Of a stretch of 64,000 nucleotides of DNA, positions 23,310-36,318 are shown piece after piece. Each line of letters starts with the position of its first letter. Position 1 is the first letter of the stretch. Under the pieces are notes generated by a model that saw only the letters and a list, made by a program, of their open reading frames with translations, was not told the DNA's origin and ran no database searches. The DNA is from Drosophila pseudoobscura (lineage: Eukaryota; Arthropoda; Insecta; Diptera; Drosophilidae), in assembly GCF_009870125.1 (NCBI RefSeq), contig NC_046680.1, forward strand, positions 21,037,501 through 21,101,500, written 5' to 3'. The translations under genes and the position numbers were made by a program.

Positions 23310-26300
23310 CTACTTCTCCTGATTCAGTGAATTGATGAACTCCTCCAGCTTCTCCTGGATCTGCCGCACTTTGACTGTCCAACGAAATAAGCGCCCATAA
23401 GAACGTCCGAATGTTTGAATGAAAATCGATTTTGGGTTTCACTTACTCAGTTCCTCGGCCAGCAGCACGCGCTTGCCGGTCAACAGATGGGCCTTTTTAT
23501 CGTCATCCTCGCTGAACTCATCCAGCACCGCCTTGATCTCCTTGTCCAGCCGTCTTGCCTCTCGATTGATCACCTGCTGACGCAGCGCATTGCCCGTTAT
23601 CTTGATGACCTGTTGGATGCGCCAGAAGAGCACGACATCACTGCAGGAGATCTGTATGGTATGGGAGAGGTTATATATATATAATGAAATTGAATGTGAT
23701 ATGTTTCCCGCTTACCTCGCACTCGGCACCCTGCTGAGTGTACAGGTAATATGCCTTGCGGCATTCCTTGGCCCGCTGCAGGGCCTGATGCAGGAAGTGT
23801 CTGAAGGAGGGAAAGCAAAATAAATACCGAAGAAATGTAAAACATTATATCTCATCACTTACTTTCTATACACCGGGAACCATGTCTGACGAATGTAGTC
23901 TGTATCCACATCGACGTTCTCCCGCTGCACATTCTTACGCACCGTCGTCAGCTCGTCGTAGCTCAAGGTGGGCAAATGTTTCTAAGGATGCAGGATGTAC
24001 ACACCAAGTTATTTTACTAATAGAATTCCATTCCAGATGCATGTACTACTTCATGACTTACCGCATCGTTCTTGAGTATCTTGTCCAGTTCGTTTTTGAC
24101 ACTGCGCCGCTTCTGCTGATCCTGCGTGAGGTATTGCCAGTGGGTGAGGCGCCTCATTTGACCGGGTCCGAACATCTGCGCCAGCGTCTCTTCCGTTTGC
24201 ACGAGCTTGGCATTGACGGAGGTCTCCAGGAACTTCACCGCCTGGTCCCACTCCGCCTTGTCGTGCACAAAGCGATCCTCCAGCGTGTTCAGCTGTATCA
24301 CGCGCAACATGTCAATGGCCTTGTCTTCCCAGCTGTGCCGCCTAATAGCCTCGTCTACCACTGCGGCCTTAAGCTGGTCGAAAATGCCGTCGTGATCCTG
24401 GGACTTCTTTGAATGGTCCATCAGGGAAATGAACTCCTGCTGCAAGGCCTCCCAGCCGGCCTCCACGGACTTGGCTGGCAGTGCCTGCTCGGCCCACTGA
24501 CGCAGCTTAATGTCCACCATCGTGTTGAAGGAATCTAAAGGGACGGAAAATAATCAGAGATTAGTTTATCGGTACATGCAAGAGGCAACAGGGAACAAGT
24601 ATGATAGAATGGTAAACAGAGCCACAAAGCACTCAAACACAGATCCCAAATCGATTACCGTCACTTGATTTAATTATTGAATTGTGGAAATCATTGGGCA
24701 AATTAACGGATCCGTCATAAAATGCAAAACAAATTAGAAACGTTCGGCCCAAAACGCGTTTGTGGGCTCCCAAAATCTGGTTTCGTTACAGATGCTCGTA
24801 AATCTTCCCATCTTACGCTTTCCGGCACCGCACAGCGCACATGACTGCACATGAGCCTGCTCCGACAAAGCTTGCTGCTGAATCACTTGGGAATCTTGGG
24901 AAGGGAAGAGGCAATCGGTGTTAATGAAGCCAGAATTGGGGAGTGCACACAGTAAATTTACACGCATGATTCGATTGGAATTTGGGCAGCATCGGAGAAG
25001 CCATCAAACCGGTTTTGAAATTTTCAACGCATGTGATTCCCTTTGCGGGAATTCGAATGCGAATGCAGGGCGTGATAAGTGCAAAATTAAACAAGCTAAA
25101 ACGGTGCGACATCCACAGACACAACCACACACGTGAGGGAGGGCATGTGCTTCCCCCGGGGCAGACCTCAGGCAGGAACACTGTTTCCAGCAACAAACAA
25201 ATACACAGAGAGACGAAGCACATGGCAGGTGAATCGGGGGAAGTGCCCCCAACGACGATGACGACTTGCGACGGCGTTGGCTTACAACTTAAGAGCTTAC
25301 TACTACAAAATATTACTTTGAGAACCTGACTGAGCAGCGGGCAGATAAATGTTCTCAAACACATAGTTCGAGAGCTTCTCCCAGAGCTTAGTGTTGAGTG
25401 TGTCGTCCCACTTCTTGGCGGAGATTTGGGAGAGCGTAACCACCTCGTCGAGTATTTCCCCTTTGGCCTTATCGAACAGCTCATCGCGTCCAGATTCGCG
25501 CAGTCTAAATATAAATTGAAATTCTCGTTAAACGGATTAAAGATCGTATGGTCACCTCTCACCTGGGGAAGTTATTTTTCCATTCCGTTTCCAGATTGAA
25601 TCTGGTTGCCTTAAATGCGTCCGCCTGCTGCTCAATGGTCTCCCGCACCATTTTCCAGAAACGATCTGAGACTGCCATGCTCAGGTTTCGACTGGTCACC
25701 TGGTGGGGCATTATGACGCCGCGACGACTGCAGGGCAGGGATAAGTGAAGGGAAATTAGTTTCAGACGATAGCCTTGCCGAGGAATTGAATTGTGTACTC
25801 ACTGGAAGAGCTTTGAGTTCTTGAAGAAGTCCTCTTCGTACTGACGTATGGCCTCTATACTATCATCCTTGCGACCGCGGCCTGTCACCACAGCGTAATA
25901 GCCAAGGGCCTTCATCGGGAAGAGCTTGCCAGAGAGTATTTTTCTTATCCTTTCGGGATCGGCAAGCTCCTCGGCCAAGTCCACCTTGGTTAGCACAAAT
26001 ATGGTTCGTCGACCCAGGGGATCGCACTGCATAACCAAGTCGGTGACATTGCTGCGCTCCGCGTCCACGGATCCATCCTGAATGCAGAGAATGATGGCAT
26101 TTGGATTGCTCATGTAGTGCTTGGTCATTTGGTGAATAGAGTCCTTTGTGTCCGAGGCCATGTCCACTGTCATAGTCTGAGAGAAAACACACTACACTTC
26201 AGACTGGGGGAACGGAGAAACGGAGTTTCGAATAATTACCGAAATGATGCCCGGCAGATCCACCAGTACCATGCGCTGAAGTCCAGGGCCCTTCACTGTC

Positions 26301-28015
26301 ATGGATATGACCTCATTGCTCACGGTCTTGCCACCGCGCACAGAGGCCCGCATGCGAAACTCCACCTCGCGGCGCAATTCAGCCAAATCGGACTCCTTGG
26401 TCAGATCGTATTCCCGTTCCGAGTCGCGAAACTGGGCCACATGGTAGGGTCCTTCGGCGAGCGTTACTTTGACGGGGGCACGAGTCATCATCTCACCACT
26501 GCCGCGGGGAAAAATGCGAGCCTTGGCTATGGACTCCAGCACCGAGGTCTTGCCGCTGCTCTGGTCCCCGACCACAACGACACGCGGCAGGTGATCTGCC
26601 ATGGTATATCCCGTATCGTAGCCGGTCAGCTCGTCCAATACCTCCGAATACATGTCGATGAGCGACTTTTTAATCTTCTTTGCTGAGGTCTTTTTGTTGG
26701 TTTTGAGCAAGAGAAACTGTGTGCGCAGATCCCGGTTCTCCTTCTCCATTTTCTCCAGCTCCTTTTGGTATTTGATCTGTACATTCATGATCTCTGTCTG
26801 CAGCGTTTCCACCTGGTTCTGCATCATTTCTGTTGGAGTAAGAGCGTTATTCCTAATATCCTGTGGTGAGGGCTTTGTTCAAGCATACCAAATTTCTTGC
26901 GACTCTCGTCTGTGGTGATACCCAAGGCGGCGACAGTTGTCTTGGACGCCAGGTCCTCCTTGGCTGTAATAGAGTTCGCAATAAGTTTCGATTACAAAGG
27001 CCTGGGTTCTCTCACTTTAAATTGGATCAATGTCTGGAGGTCTGTGTGTGCATGTGTGTGTAACCTACTTTCGACAATCTGGACTCCTTGATAGTCAGCT
27101 GCTTCGATGGCATCGTCCAGGCGACTGTCGAACCACGAGCGCCATTCCGACAACTTATCCTCGCCAAGCTGCTTGAGCTCCGGATCTACAAGCAACAAAC
27201 ACCCCAATATCAGTATCATTCAACGTGCAATGATGTGCAAATCGAACCAAGTGAAGTGTATAATGGAAGCATACGAGCGGTGTTGCCCCCGCCCCCACCA
27301 TGACCATTTAAAGTGAGAGAGAGAGAGAGAGAGATTGGGATCGGCAGAGAGGGCAGGGCAGGGAGGAGATCAGTAGCCTAGTACTCACCGATATCGATTG
27401 CATTCTTGACCACTGCACCGACCTCGAGGAGATTCTTCGAGAACTGGCTCCATCTCTCGCCCTGAGGCATGGCGTCCTGTAGCCATTTCATGTCAGGCAA
27501 GCCATCCTTCCAGTCCTCGTATTTCTGCAAGATCGCATTTTGATAAAATAATTATCACTTTGCATATTATATAACCGCCAATGAAGCGTGAGCTCACTTT
27601 GCTTAGGGATACGCCACCGCCAATGGCACCACCCAGCACGAGGTATCGCAGCTTGAGGGCTCCCCTCAGAATGCGCACCACCAGCATGCCGTAGCCGCGA
27701 GACGGAGGCGGAATCGACCAGCCCCTCGCTGGATTACCGGCTAGCAAGAATTCTTCATGTCGACGGTAGCGCCCGTTACCGCTGGCATGCTGGCTGTGGG
27801 GCGGACGACGTGGGTGGCTGGTGATGCTGCATAGCGTGGAATGATTACAGCAGGCAACCTTCGTGGAGTAGACAACAGCCCTTTTTGCGGTACGCCTAGA
27901 AGACAAGAGAGTGGGGCGATGACGAAATCGGCACACCAAAAACAGCGAATGTTGGTTTTGCAGCCTTCAAACGTAACAATGCTTACCGGTAAGAGTTCTG
28001 ATAGATGCGCAACAT
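23310..28015 (-). CDS. Opa1: Opa1, mitochondrial inner-membrane dynamin GTPase
   Basis: Drives inner-membrane fusion and cristae shape. Fourteen coding exons give 972 residues: 27987-28015, 27598-27895, 27389-27524, 27069-27185, 26889-26963, 26240-26829, 25803-26176, 25563-25727, 25317-25504, 24062-24534, 23863-23981, 23716-23800, 23447-23651 and 23310-23374. A basic targeting sequence starts [10 protein letters not shown], a membrane segment lies near residues 90-110, and a coiled coil near 219-265. The GTPase has G1 GDQSSGKT at about 306-313, DLPG and TKVD. Middle and GED-like regions end in INSLNQEK. For the ninth exon I prefer the donor CAAA|GTAATA over TCAG|GTTCTC. The resulting length matches human OPA1 at PAAQ-x5-FN. 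Confidence 0.96.
24817..24885 (-). other. Candidate cassette exon in the long Opa1 intron
   Basis: Inside the 782-base intron between Opa1 coding exons 9 and 10, a 69-base segment is bounded by CCCAAG| and AAGC|GTAAGA. It starts and ends in the same phase as the surrounding junction, has no stop, and would insert 23 residues including [15 protein letters not shown] chance occurrence cannot be excluded, since one random frame in about ten would satisfy length and openness. No transcript evidence is available here. Confidence 0.25.
27314..27334. repeat. (GA)n microsatellite in an Opa1 intron
   Basis: A run of GA dinucleotides between Opa1 coding exons 3 and 4. Similar simple repeats are (TC)n at 19868-19886 in the second SLC16 splice-acceptor tract and (CATC)n at 43228-43244 in a Mdr50 intron. 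Confidence 0.8.
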
Positions 28016-29003
28016 TATTGCTGTTCGGGGCTGCAGTTGCCGCACAGATATTCTATTGTTTATTATTGGGAATTACTTAATTTTCTTTTCGCAAAAATTC
28101 ATTTCCTTAGATTTGTTTTAAGATTTGTTCAATTTTTTCTTGCACGGTCTGGTCTGACTTTCAGTGTGACCGAAACGAACTTAGCCCACTTAAGCCCCCT
28201 TTGTTTAAACAGGATAACAAATTCAGTTAAACCGCGGAAAATAATACTGATTTGTAAATTTTTGTCTTAGATCCATGCCAAATTTCTTTAGAACTTGAAA
28301 AAGCCACGATATTTAGTTATTTAATTTGTGTGTGTATCAACACCCACTGGTCATTAACGGGCTAACAGTTCTCTGTGCTACTGATTCTTTAACAGTAGAA
28401 CCAGTTTATTTCACGCTGCCCGTGTCGGAGAACTACTTCTTGGCGCCAAAGATCTGATGTAGTTTATTTTAAAAATAAGACATCGGTTAAGTAATTGCAG
28501 AAGTCGGTTATCATGGCAACCGGCAACACAATCGGCGGTAAAAACCGACGCAAATCTCACCCACGTTTTTGCTGTGATAATGCAAGTTTATTTAATTATT
28601 TAATTTAATTTAATTTAAGTTTAAATTACTTAATTTATTTAAATAATAAAATGTAGCTTTAAAATATAACACAACCCGGGCACACAAATGGGCAGGCACG
28701 AGTTGATTTTAAAACGCAAATAAATTTACAGGGCTTACACTTCCTCTCCGTCCATCCTTTATCTAAAAATATGTTTAGAGGATGAGCTCTTTTTTCAAGA
28801 CATATTCCTGGGATTTTTGGATATTTCTAATATATATATTGGTAACTTTACTTGTTCAATTAATACATGCATATTTGCTACGTAATATATTTCGCTTAAC
28901 CAAGTTTTATATTTAGAATGCACTTTGCAATGAAGTAACTTGTATCTGTTTCTATTTATATTTCTATTTATGTTTTTTGTTTATGTTTCCGTTTCAGCAT
29001 CTA
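28016..29003. promoter_or_regulatory. Opa1 upstream region with Motif 1 and an E2F-like palindrome
   Basis: On the minus strand CGGTCACACTG (plus-strand bases 28162-28172) is a perfect core-promoter Motif 1 (M1BP site), about 150 bases before the Opa1 ATG. TTGGCGCCAA lies at 28440-28449. Bases 28570-28650 are an AT-rich run of TTTAATTTAATT units. The far end holds the 3' UTR of the SNRK-type kinase. No further gene was found. Confidence 0.5.
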
Positions 29004-32000
29004 TTAAGAGAAATTCACAACGGGAAAATACTTTCCCAGCCGCCGAATTTTCTTCATGGTCACAAAGCATTTAGAGCCGGTAACATGTATTGCTTTGGTA
29101 AGGCTTTTATCCTTCAAAATCAGATCGATCTCCTCGATTGAATTCAGATTATAAATATCTTTTGGTGTTTCGTCGTTGGATTTCTTTTTGTTGCTATTGC
29201 TCTGGCTATGGTTGTTGTTGTTCAAGTGCCTACTAAGATTGGTGTTATTATTAAAATATTGCTCTTGCTGAAGCGTAGCTTTGGCTGCATTCAATCTGTG
29301 CATGATTTGGTCCTTGGTATCATGAGGTTCCGGTGCAGCTACGGTCTTGGGCTTCGTTTCGGGCTCCTCATCATCATCGTACTCTTCCTTTGTTTCGGCA
29401 ACGGAGAATGTGCTGGTGTTTAAGTTGGACTGCAAATATCTTTGATCGATATGTTGTGTTGATGTGGACGCCGTCGCAGCCTCGCCCTCGGCGTAGCTGC
29501 GGTGCCGCAGCTCGTATTCCTGAGCCTCTGTGATACGATCCAGCGACTGACTCTCGCGCATACGCCTCCTTCTTGTGGCTGACGATGTGGCTGTCGTGCC
29601 CTCTATTAGCCCCGATTGCTGCTTCTCAGCTTGTGAATGCTTGTCTACATGGTCTTTCGGCTGTTTTCTATTCTTTTGTGTGTGAGATTTGCGTGTTTCT
29701 TCAGATTTATTTGGCTGCAATTGGAATATAATTTTCAATTTCTATAGCCAGAGGAAGAGTCTGGTCGGTAGGAGATTTACTTACCTCCTTGCATTGTCCT
29801 TGTCCTTCCTTCTTGCCGCTTACGCCACTGCTTTTCGAGATAAAATTTGTCGCACTGCTGGCCGAACCAGGCGGCGGATAGAGTTGATCCTGCGAGTCGC
29901 TGGAGTCATCGTGAGAGTCCCGCCGGTGCATGCGAAACCGTGTGGGAGTATCGCCCACGAACTTATTGATCTTTTTCTTGTTTCGCGTCTTTGTGTCATC
30001 GTCGGAGGCCTCAGAGCTGCTGCACGAAGGCGTGCCTTTGTTAAGTTTTGTGCGACGGTGACTGAGCACCGGATTCTTACTGCTGCTCGGCAGGGGCTTC
30101 AACTTGCCAATCTCCAGTTCCTTCAGGCCTCTCAGGGTGTCTTCGTCTATCTTGGCACTTTTCTCCATTTGCTTGAGCTTCTGAGCCAACGTAGCATCTA
30201 CGGCTACGACTATCTTTGTGCGTGAATTTCGAGGCACTGCTACTGCGGCGAGGACAGCGGTAGGGGCAGTACGGCCCTGCACCGCTCGATTGACGAGTCC
30301 TTCAGCAGTAGGTTCCAGTCGCGATGTGGTCACTTTTAGGTCATTTCCAACCACAGAATCCTCGCTGGCAGACTCCTCCTCGTCTTCCTCCCGCACAATA
30401 CTGCACTTGCGACTCCGCTTGTCCTAAACGAATGCGAATGCAGTGCAGTTCCAGAAAACAATAGAAATAGTATTGAACTTACTGGTTTGCCGCCGTCGTT
30501 TACTAACTGGGCTGCGGGCGTCACGTTGATGCTGATGGGGACACCCTTGGGGGCTTCAGTGGGACTGGGTTTCTCAGCTACCGGCTTGCGGCTCGCATCC
30601 TCCGCTCTATTAAAGGATATTTAAAAAAGTTGTATGTATTCCTTTTGAACGCCATTACCATTCATCACTTACTTCATGCTTGCTTCATTCAGAAGTTTCT
30701 GCTTCTGTGCCTGTTCGTCTCGCCGCCTTCGCAGCCGCATTTCCGCCAGCAAAAAGTATGTGGCCGTTATATGATTGTACTTATTCTTGTCGAGAGCCCT
30801 GCATCGTATGAAATCGAAGGTTAGCCAGGAGTAAGCCAGGTCTTGTGCGGTATCTACTCACTGCACTATCTCCTCCTTGGACGCAATATTTCCGTTGATC
30901 ATTTTCTGTATGATAAAGGCATGATCCTCCTCACTGAGCTGCTCGCGGCTGACCAAAGGCAGAAAATGCTCGGTGGATGTTGAGTCCGGCTCGTCGATTG
31001 GCTTCAGCCAGTCCGAAGAGGCCAATTCCTCTACAGTCGCTCGATTCTTGGGATCCCGTACCAGCATCGAAGCAATCAAAGTGCGGCACTCCGCCGAAAC
31101 GTGCGTGGGCACAGTGTACTTGCAATCCATGATCATGGTCAAGGTCTCCGAGTCGTTGGCCTTCTCGAATGGCGCCTGTCCGACCACCAGCATGTACAGA
31201 ATGACACCAAGCGACCAAATATCTAAAAGATAAAGCCAAATACCAGCTAGAGTAGAGTCTATCGTCTAAATTAACCAAATCTACACACTCACCTACTGCA
31301 GGTGCATCGTACGAATCACCCAACAAGATCTCTGGAGCGGAGTAGGCCAGGCTGCCGCAGAAGGTTTCCAATTTTTGGCCGGGTGAGAATTTGTTGCTGA
31401 ACCCAAAGTCGGTGAGCTTGACGAGGCCGAGCTTCTCGAAAAACACCACATTCTCAGGCTTCAAGTCCCTGTGGGTTGCGTGTGACGCGCCGCGCCACGA
31501 AACGGAACGAAGCGAAAAGTTACGTAAATTGCTGATCGGTGGACTGTATTATCAGTGGGCGTGAATGCGAACTCACCGGTGTACAACGTGGAGCTGATGA
31601 CAGTACGTGATCGCACGTAGGATTTGCCGGAAATACTTTCGCGCCAGCTCCTCACTGAGTCCGGCTTCATGCTTCATTATGTAATCGTATAAATCTCCCC
31701 CGTCGCCTAGCTCCAGCACCAGGTACAGCTTGGTCTGTGTGTCAATGACCTCGTACAATCGGACCACATTTGGATGCTGTACCAGCTTCATGCAGCTATT
31801 GTGGGTCAAGGTCACACATTACACATTAGTTGACACGACAACCCCTGGCTTCTTTTAGGGTCTACTCTACTCACCGGACTTCTTGGAACAGATGCGCCTT
31901 AGAGACCTCATCCAGCTTTGACTTATCAACGACTTTCACTGCCACCTTGGCCCCAGTGAACACGTGACGCGCCAGCTTCACAACGGCAAAGTGGCCCGAT

Positions 32001-32080
32001 CCCAGTGTCTCCTCCAAATCGTACAGACCGGCGATCCCAGATCCCAGGCCGCCACCTACAGGCTGCGTTTCCAGAGTCAT
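29004..32080 (-). CDS. SNRK-type AMPK-related serine/threonine kinase
   Basis: CAMK-group kinase resembling vertebrate SNRK, 853 residues from eight exons: 31875-32080, 31577-31795, 31293-31468, 30862-31222, 30673-30798, 30483-30606, 29785-30423 and 29004-29714. The kinase domain starts [18 protein letters not shown], with lysine in [22 protein letters not shown] and an activation loop [14 protein letters not shown] whose threonine would be the LKB1 target. A UBA-like segment ([19 protein letters not shown]) follows, as in AMPK relatives. The C-terminal half is disordered: Ser/Asp-rich, Lys-rich and Asn-rich. The upstream frame has only a TTG, so the ATG at 32080 is used. It probably corresponds to D. 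melanogaster CG8485. Confidence 0.93.
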
Positions 32081-33058
32081 GTTGAGTTGAGTGCTTTTCA
32101 ACTTTTTCTATTGACCCACAAGCTGAGCTGCCTATCCGGCGAGCAAAACTGTCCGCGATTAGCTAAAACTATAATTAAATGGGAAAGCATTTCGGGCCTC
32201 AGTTTTCGTTGGAAAAGCGGGTTCAACTGGAATATTTTCTAATAAGCATCGACCCCAAATCGAATGTTTTGCAGCCGCGTAGCTGAACACGAATTCATGC
32301 TTCACTGATTTCTTATTCACATTGATCCTTTTTATTTTGACTTTTGCACCAGCCAGGAGCAGCAGCTAAGAGGCAGGGCTGTTACACAAGGGGATGGATG
32401 TTGGAAGGCAGGGCTGTTACCGTTTTAGACCAGAGCAGTGCCAGAGCCTCCAGCAGCCGCAGCAGCAAAACTATAATATGCAGGCCATTTTGCAATTTCT
32501 GTGGTCGAAGCTTGCCTTTACGTTGTTAATAAAACGGTCTTGAACTAAACACTTTGCCGTTATCACACATGAAAATGAATCTTAGAATCTTTGTATACAC
32601 ATTTCGTGGTTGCATTGGTGTCGATGTTTTGCTACGTACAGTTTTGAAGTCACATTGCGACAGGGATGCAATGAAGTTTAAGCAGTCGATAATAGCACCA
32701 ATCGATAGTGGTCTTGAAGTGTAGTCGAATACGACCATAAACAACCAAATTTAATTCCTTTTTTATTGATTTAACTGTCGTGGGACTATTCAATTGTGTG
32801 ACACAAAGTCCAGTAACTTTGTAACTTTATCACCTGCGATTGCTACACATCGATTGGCCACATCGGTAGCTGCCCGGCCGTCCCCTATAGAACTGTCAAA
32901 CCATCGATTTTAGCGGCTAGCACCATAACATCGATACTATCGATAGTGCCCTCGTTGGTTTGACACCTCTAGTCCCCTACTCAAATCCAAATTCCTCAGT
33001 CAAAATATAAAATTTACAAATATATAATAGAAAAATATACAAGCAGCGAATAAGTAGA
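32081..33058. promoter_or_regulatory. Divergent promoter region, SNRK-type kinase and Usp20-33
   Basis: Intergenic DNA between divergent ATGs at 32080 (-) and 33059 (+). It contains several ATCGAT or CGATA motifs near 32687, 32700, 32850 and 32902, and a perfect TATCGATA at 32938-32945 about 115 bases before the Usp20-33 ATG. A 14-base direct repeat GGCAGGGCTGTTAC occurs twice near 32372 and 32408. No gene is seen between. Confidence 0.5.
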
Positions 33059-36000
33059 ATGAGTTTTGGGCTTAACACACAATCGCAAAGTACACATGTA
33101 GAAAGCAATAATCGTACTCTGGAGTCGGACCTGCCACAAAAGGTGAGTGTGTGGGACCACGAGCTGGACTGTATTTCGTTCGCATTGTTTTGACCAATCA
33201 GAAGTGAACTCTATTACATGACTTTCGATTTTGTGACATTGACAATCGTGTGAAATTGTTCGTCCTTTCCTCTTGCAGTACGCAAACGGACACGCTATGG
33301 CAGATGCCGACCATGACCCGTATTTAAACGAAAGAATCATGAGTTCCCATGAAGCGCTCTTCAGTGGATCGTTGAACTCGCTTGCCCAGAAAGACGAGAG
33401 CATGGAAGAGGATGTTGTCGGTTCCGGGACAGGCCTCGTCGGACTGCAAAACATTGCCAACACATGCTACATGAACTCGGCACTCCAAGCGCTGAGTAAT
33501 CTGCCGCCCATGACTCACTACTTCATCAACTGCAGCGATCTGGTGGAGTACATTGCGGATCAGAGAGCGAATGCCCGAATCTGCAAGCCAGCGGGTCTGG
33601 CCAAGAGCTACATTCGCCTGATGCAGGAAATCTGGTCGGAGATAGAAGACCCCAAAGGTAGATTCGTCATTGATTCTGATAGATGGAACAAAGTGCTATA
33701 CAAAATGTGTTGTTTACAGAATACATCGCCCCCCGTGGCATTTTGTATGGCATACGATCGGTGCATCCGATATTTCGGGGCTACCAGCAGCATGACACGC
33801 AGGAGTTCCTTCGCTGCTTCATGGATCAGCTGCATGAGGAACTCACGGAGCAGGTTTCTCCACAGTCGCGGCAATCGCAACAGCGTCAGAATAAACAGCC
33901 CAACGAAACTGACGACGAAAACGAGGATGAAGTGCCGCCTTCCTCGCATTCGGCGACAGGCTCTGAAAGCGAATATGAAACGTGTGAGAGCAGCATGTCC
34001 GAAATCGCGGGGGAAGTCATGATAAACACCGAATTCTTTGTTACGCCAAGCCGAACTGTCATCGGTTCAGGCACTGCGACTCCAGAGGCTCCTCCAAAGC
34101 CGCAGCAGCAGCGTAAACAGAAAAAACGTGAAACGTCGTCAGATCAAAAACCAATAGAGTCGGCGCGTTCCATCATCAGTGACGTGTTTGACGGCAAACT
34201 GCTCTCCGCCGTTCAATGCCTCACCTGCGATCGGGTGTCCTCACGGCAGGAAACATTCCAGGATCTTTCACTGCCTATTCCCACAAGAGACTTCCTCAAT
34301 GTGCTGCACCAAACGCATAGCCTAAGTGTCCAGAGTTTGAGCGCCGCCGAAACATCAAGCAGAACCAATGACGGCTGGTTGGCGTGGATGTGGGGCTTGT
34401 TTAGATCGTGGCTGTATGGACCCTCGGTAACACTCTACGATTGTATGGCCAGTTTTTTCAGTGCGGACGAGCTCAAAGGCGACAACATGTACAGGTGAGA
34501 GTTTGCATTAGTGAAGTAAGTGTATTCCAATTGCTCAATTATCCGTCATGTGATTCATTACAGCTGCTCGCGATGCAACAAACTGCGAACGGGTATCAAG
34601 TACTCGCGTGTAATCAACCTGCCCGAGGTGCTGTGCATCCACCTGAAGCGCTTCCGACACGATCTGTCCTACAGCTCGAAGATCTCGTCGCACGTTATCT
34701 TTCCCATGGAGGGCTTCGATATGCGGCCTTACGTGCACAAGCAGTGCAAAAGCGAGGTGCCCATCTACAATCTTTCATCCGTGATCTGCCACCATGGCAC
34801 CGTCGGCGGCGGCCACTACACGTGTTATGCACGCAACACTCTGAACGGCCGTTGGTATGAGTTCGACGACCAGTTCGTGACTGTGGTGAGCCCCGATGTG
34901 GTGCAGAACTGCCAGGCCTACGTACTTTTCTACCAAAAGCACAATCCCCTGATAAAGCTCGTCCGCGAGGAAGCCAAACATCTGTCCAACTCACACCCCT
35001 TCTGCGATTCTGACATTCAGTTTTATGTGACGCGCGAGTGGCTCTCCCGCCTGGCCACCTTCTCCGAGCCGGGTCCCATCAATAACCAGGAAATGCTGTG
35101 TCCCCATGGCGGCGTTCTACATTCCAAAATGCCTATGATCAGCCAGATTGCAGTGCCGATTTCCCAGCCCCTGTGGGACTTTCTGTGCAAAACTTTCGGC
35201 GGTGGACCGCCAGTGAACATTCTCTTTGAGTGCGAGATTTGCAAGCGCGCGGCTGAGGCGCTCTCCAGGCGACAGCAGCATGAGCTAAGCGAGTTTACCA
35301 AATTGAACGGGCTTCACAGCGAGTTCGACTCATCTGCCATTTTTGCCATCGACATGCCCTGGCTGCGGTCTTGGCAGAACTTTTCCCGCGGTAAGACCTC
35401 CAAGGAGCCGGGCCCCATCAAGAATGAGGGAATAGCCTCTTCCACGGATAGCAACTGTACCATCCGCAGTGTGAGGATCGGATCGGATTATGCTCAGCTT
35501 AATGCCCGCTCATGGCGGCTCCTGCACGGCATCTATGGCGGCGGACCGGAGATCTTGCTGCGACAGGCTCTCTCTGACGACGACGAAGAAGAGATCGAAA
35601 TCATAGACCAGGACGATGAGTGCTATGACGTAGAGTCGCCAGAGGCTGAAGAGGAAAATGTAACGGCCAATAGTTACCTGGGTAATCATTCCGACACCGA
35701 AAGCAGCCGAGGACGCCGCACCACCCCGAGTCCAAGTGTGAGTCCCGGCCCCTCGCCGAAGCCGCAGCCACAGCAGACCGTGGAGACGACCAGGACCCCC
35801 ATCCCTGAGCAGCACAACACCCCAAAATCAAAGCGCAGCAGAACCAGCGTGACTACCTTGCGGCTCAACATGCGCAAGCGAGGGAAGCGCAATCGGAGCA
35901 GCTTCAAGCACGCGGATATGTTTGGAGCCAAAGGTTAGAAACGTCACAACTCAGGCACAAAGAGTAGTTACTTATTTATGTTCGTTCTGCTATTACAGGG

Positions 36001-36318
36001 AACTACAATGTCAAAACCAATGCGGAACCACCAGCAGCAGCACCAGCAGATCAGGATAAGAATAAGGAAAGGGGAAAGGATAACGAGGAGAAGGAAAAAA
36101 CCACTGCATTTCAAAGCGAATACAGCATACCAATATCGATACCATTCCAAAGTGACAATTTCCAGGTCAACGGCTTGCCGGAAAAGACGCGCGAAAAGGG
36201 GAAGCGGCGGAACAGTGTTGGCGGCAGCAAGTCAAACAACAACAAGGAGAACGTCACCCTGCAGAAGTTTGTGACGGTGCGCGAGCCCTCTGAGCCAACG
36301 GATGAGAGTGAGATTTGA
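33059..36318 (+). CDS. Usp20-33: Ubiquitin carboxyl-terminal hydrolase Usp20-33
   Basis: Cysteine deubiquitinase orthologous to vertebrate USP20/USP33, 975 residues. Exons are 33059-33142, 33279-33657, 33720-34494, 34564-35933 and 35999-36318. The Cys box GLQNIANTCYMNSALQ puts the nucleophile at C91; the His box GGGHYTCYARN has H497. A roughly 200-residue acidic and Ser/Gln-rich insert splits the catalytic domain. Two DUSP domains follow (one with REWLSRLATF, one with ARSWRLLHGIYGGGPE), then a low-complexity acidic and Pro-rich tail. The N-terminal ZnF-UBP domain of the vertebrate proteins is absent here: only about 80 residues precede the Cys box. AATAAA at 36627-36632 probably ends the transcript. 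Confidence 0.95.

Noticed and set aside
32526-32744. 72-codon minus frame between the SNRK-type kinase and Usp20-33
   Set aside because: Short, hydrophobic by AT content, no splice context; lies in the divergent promoter region.
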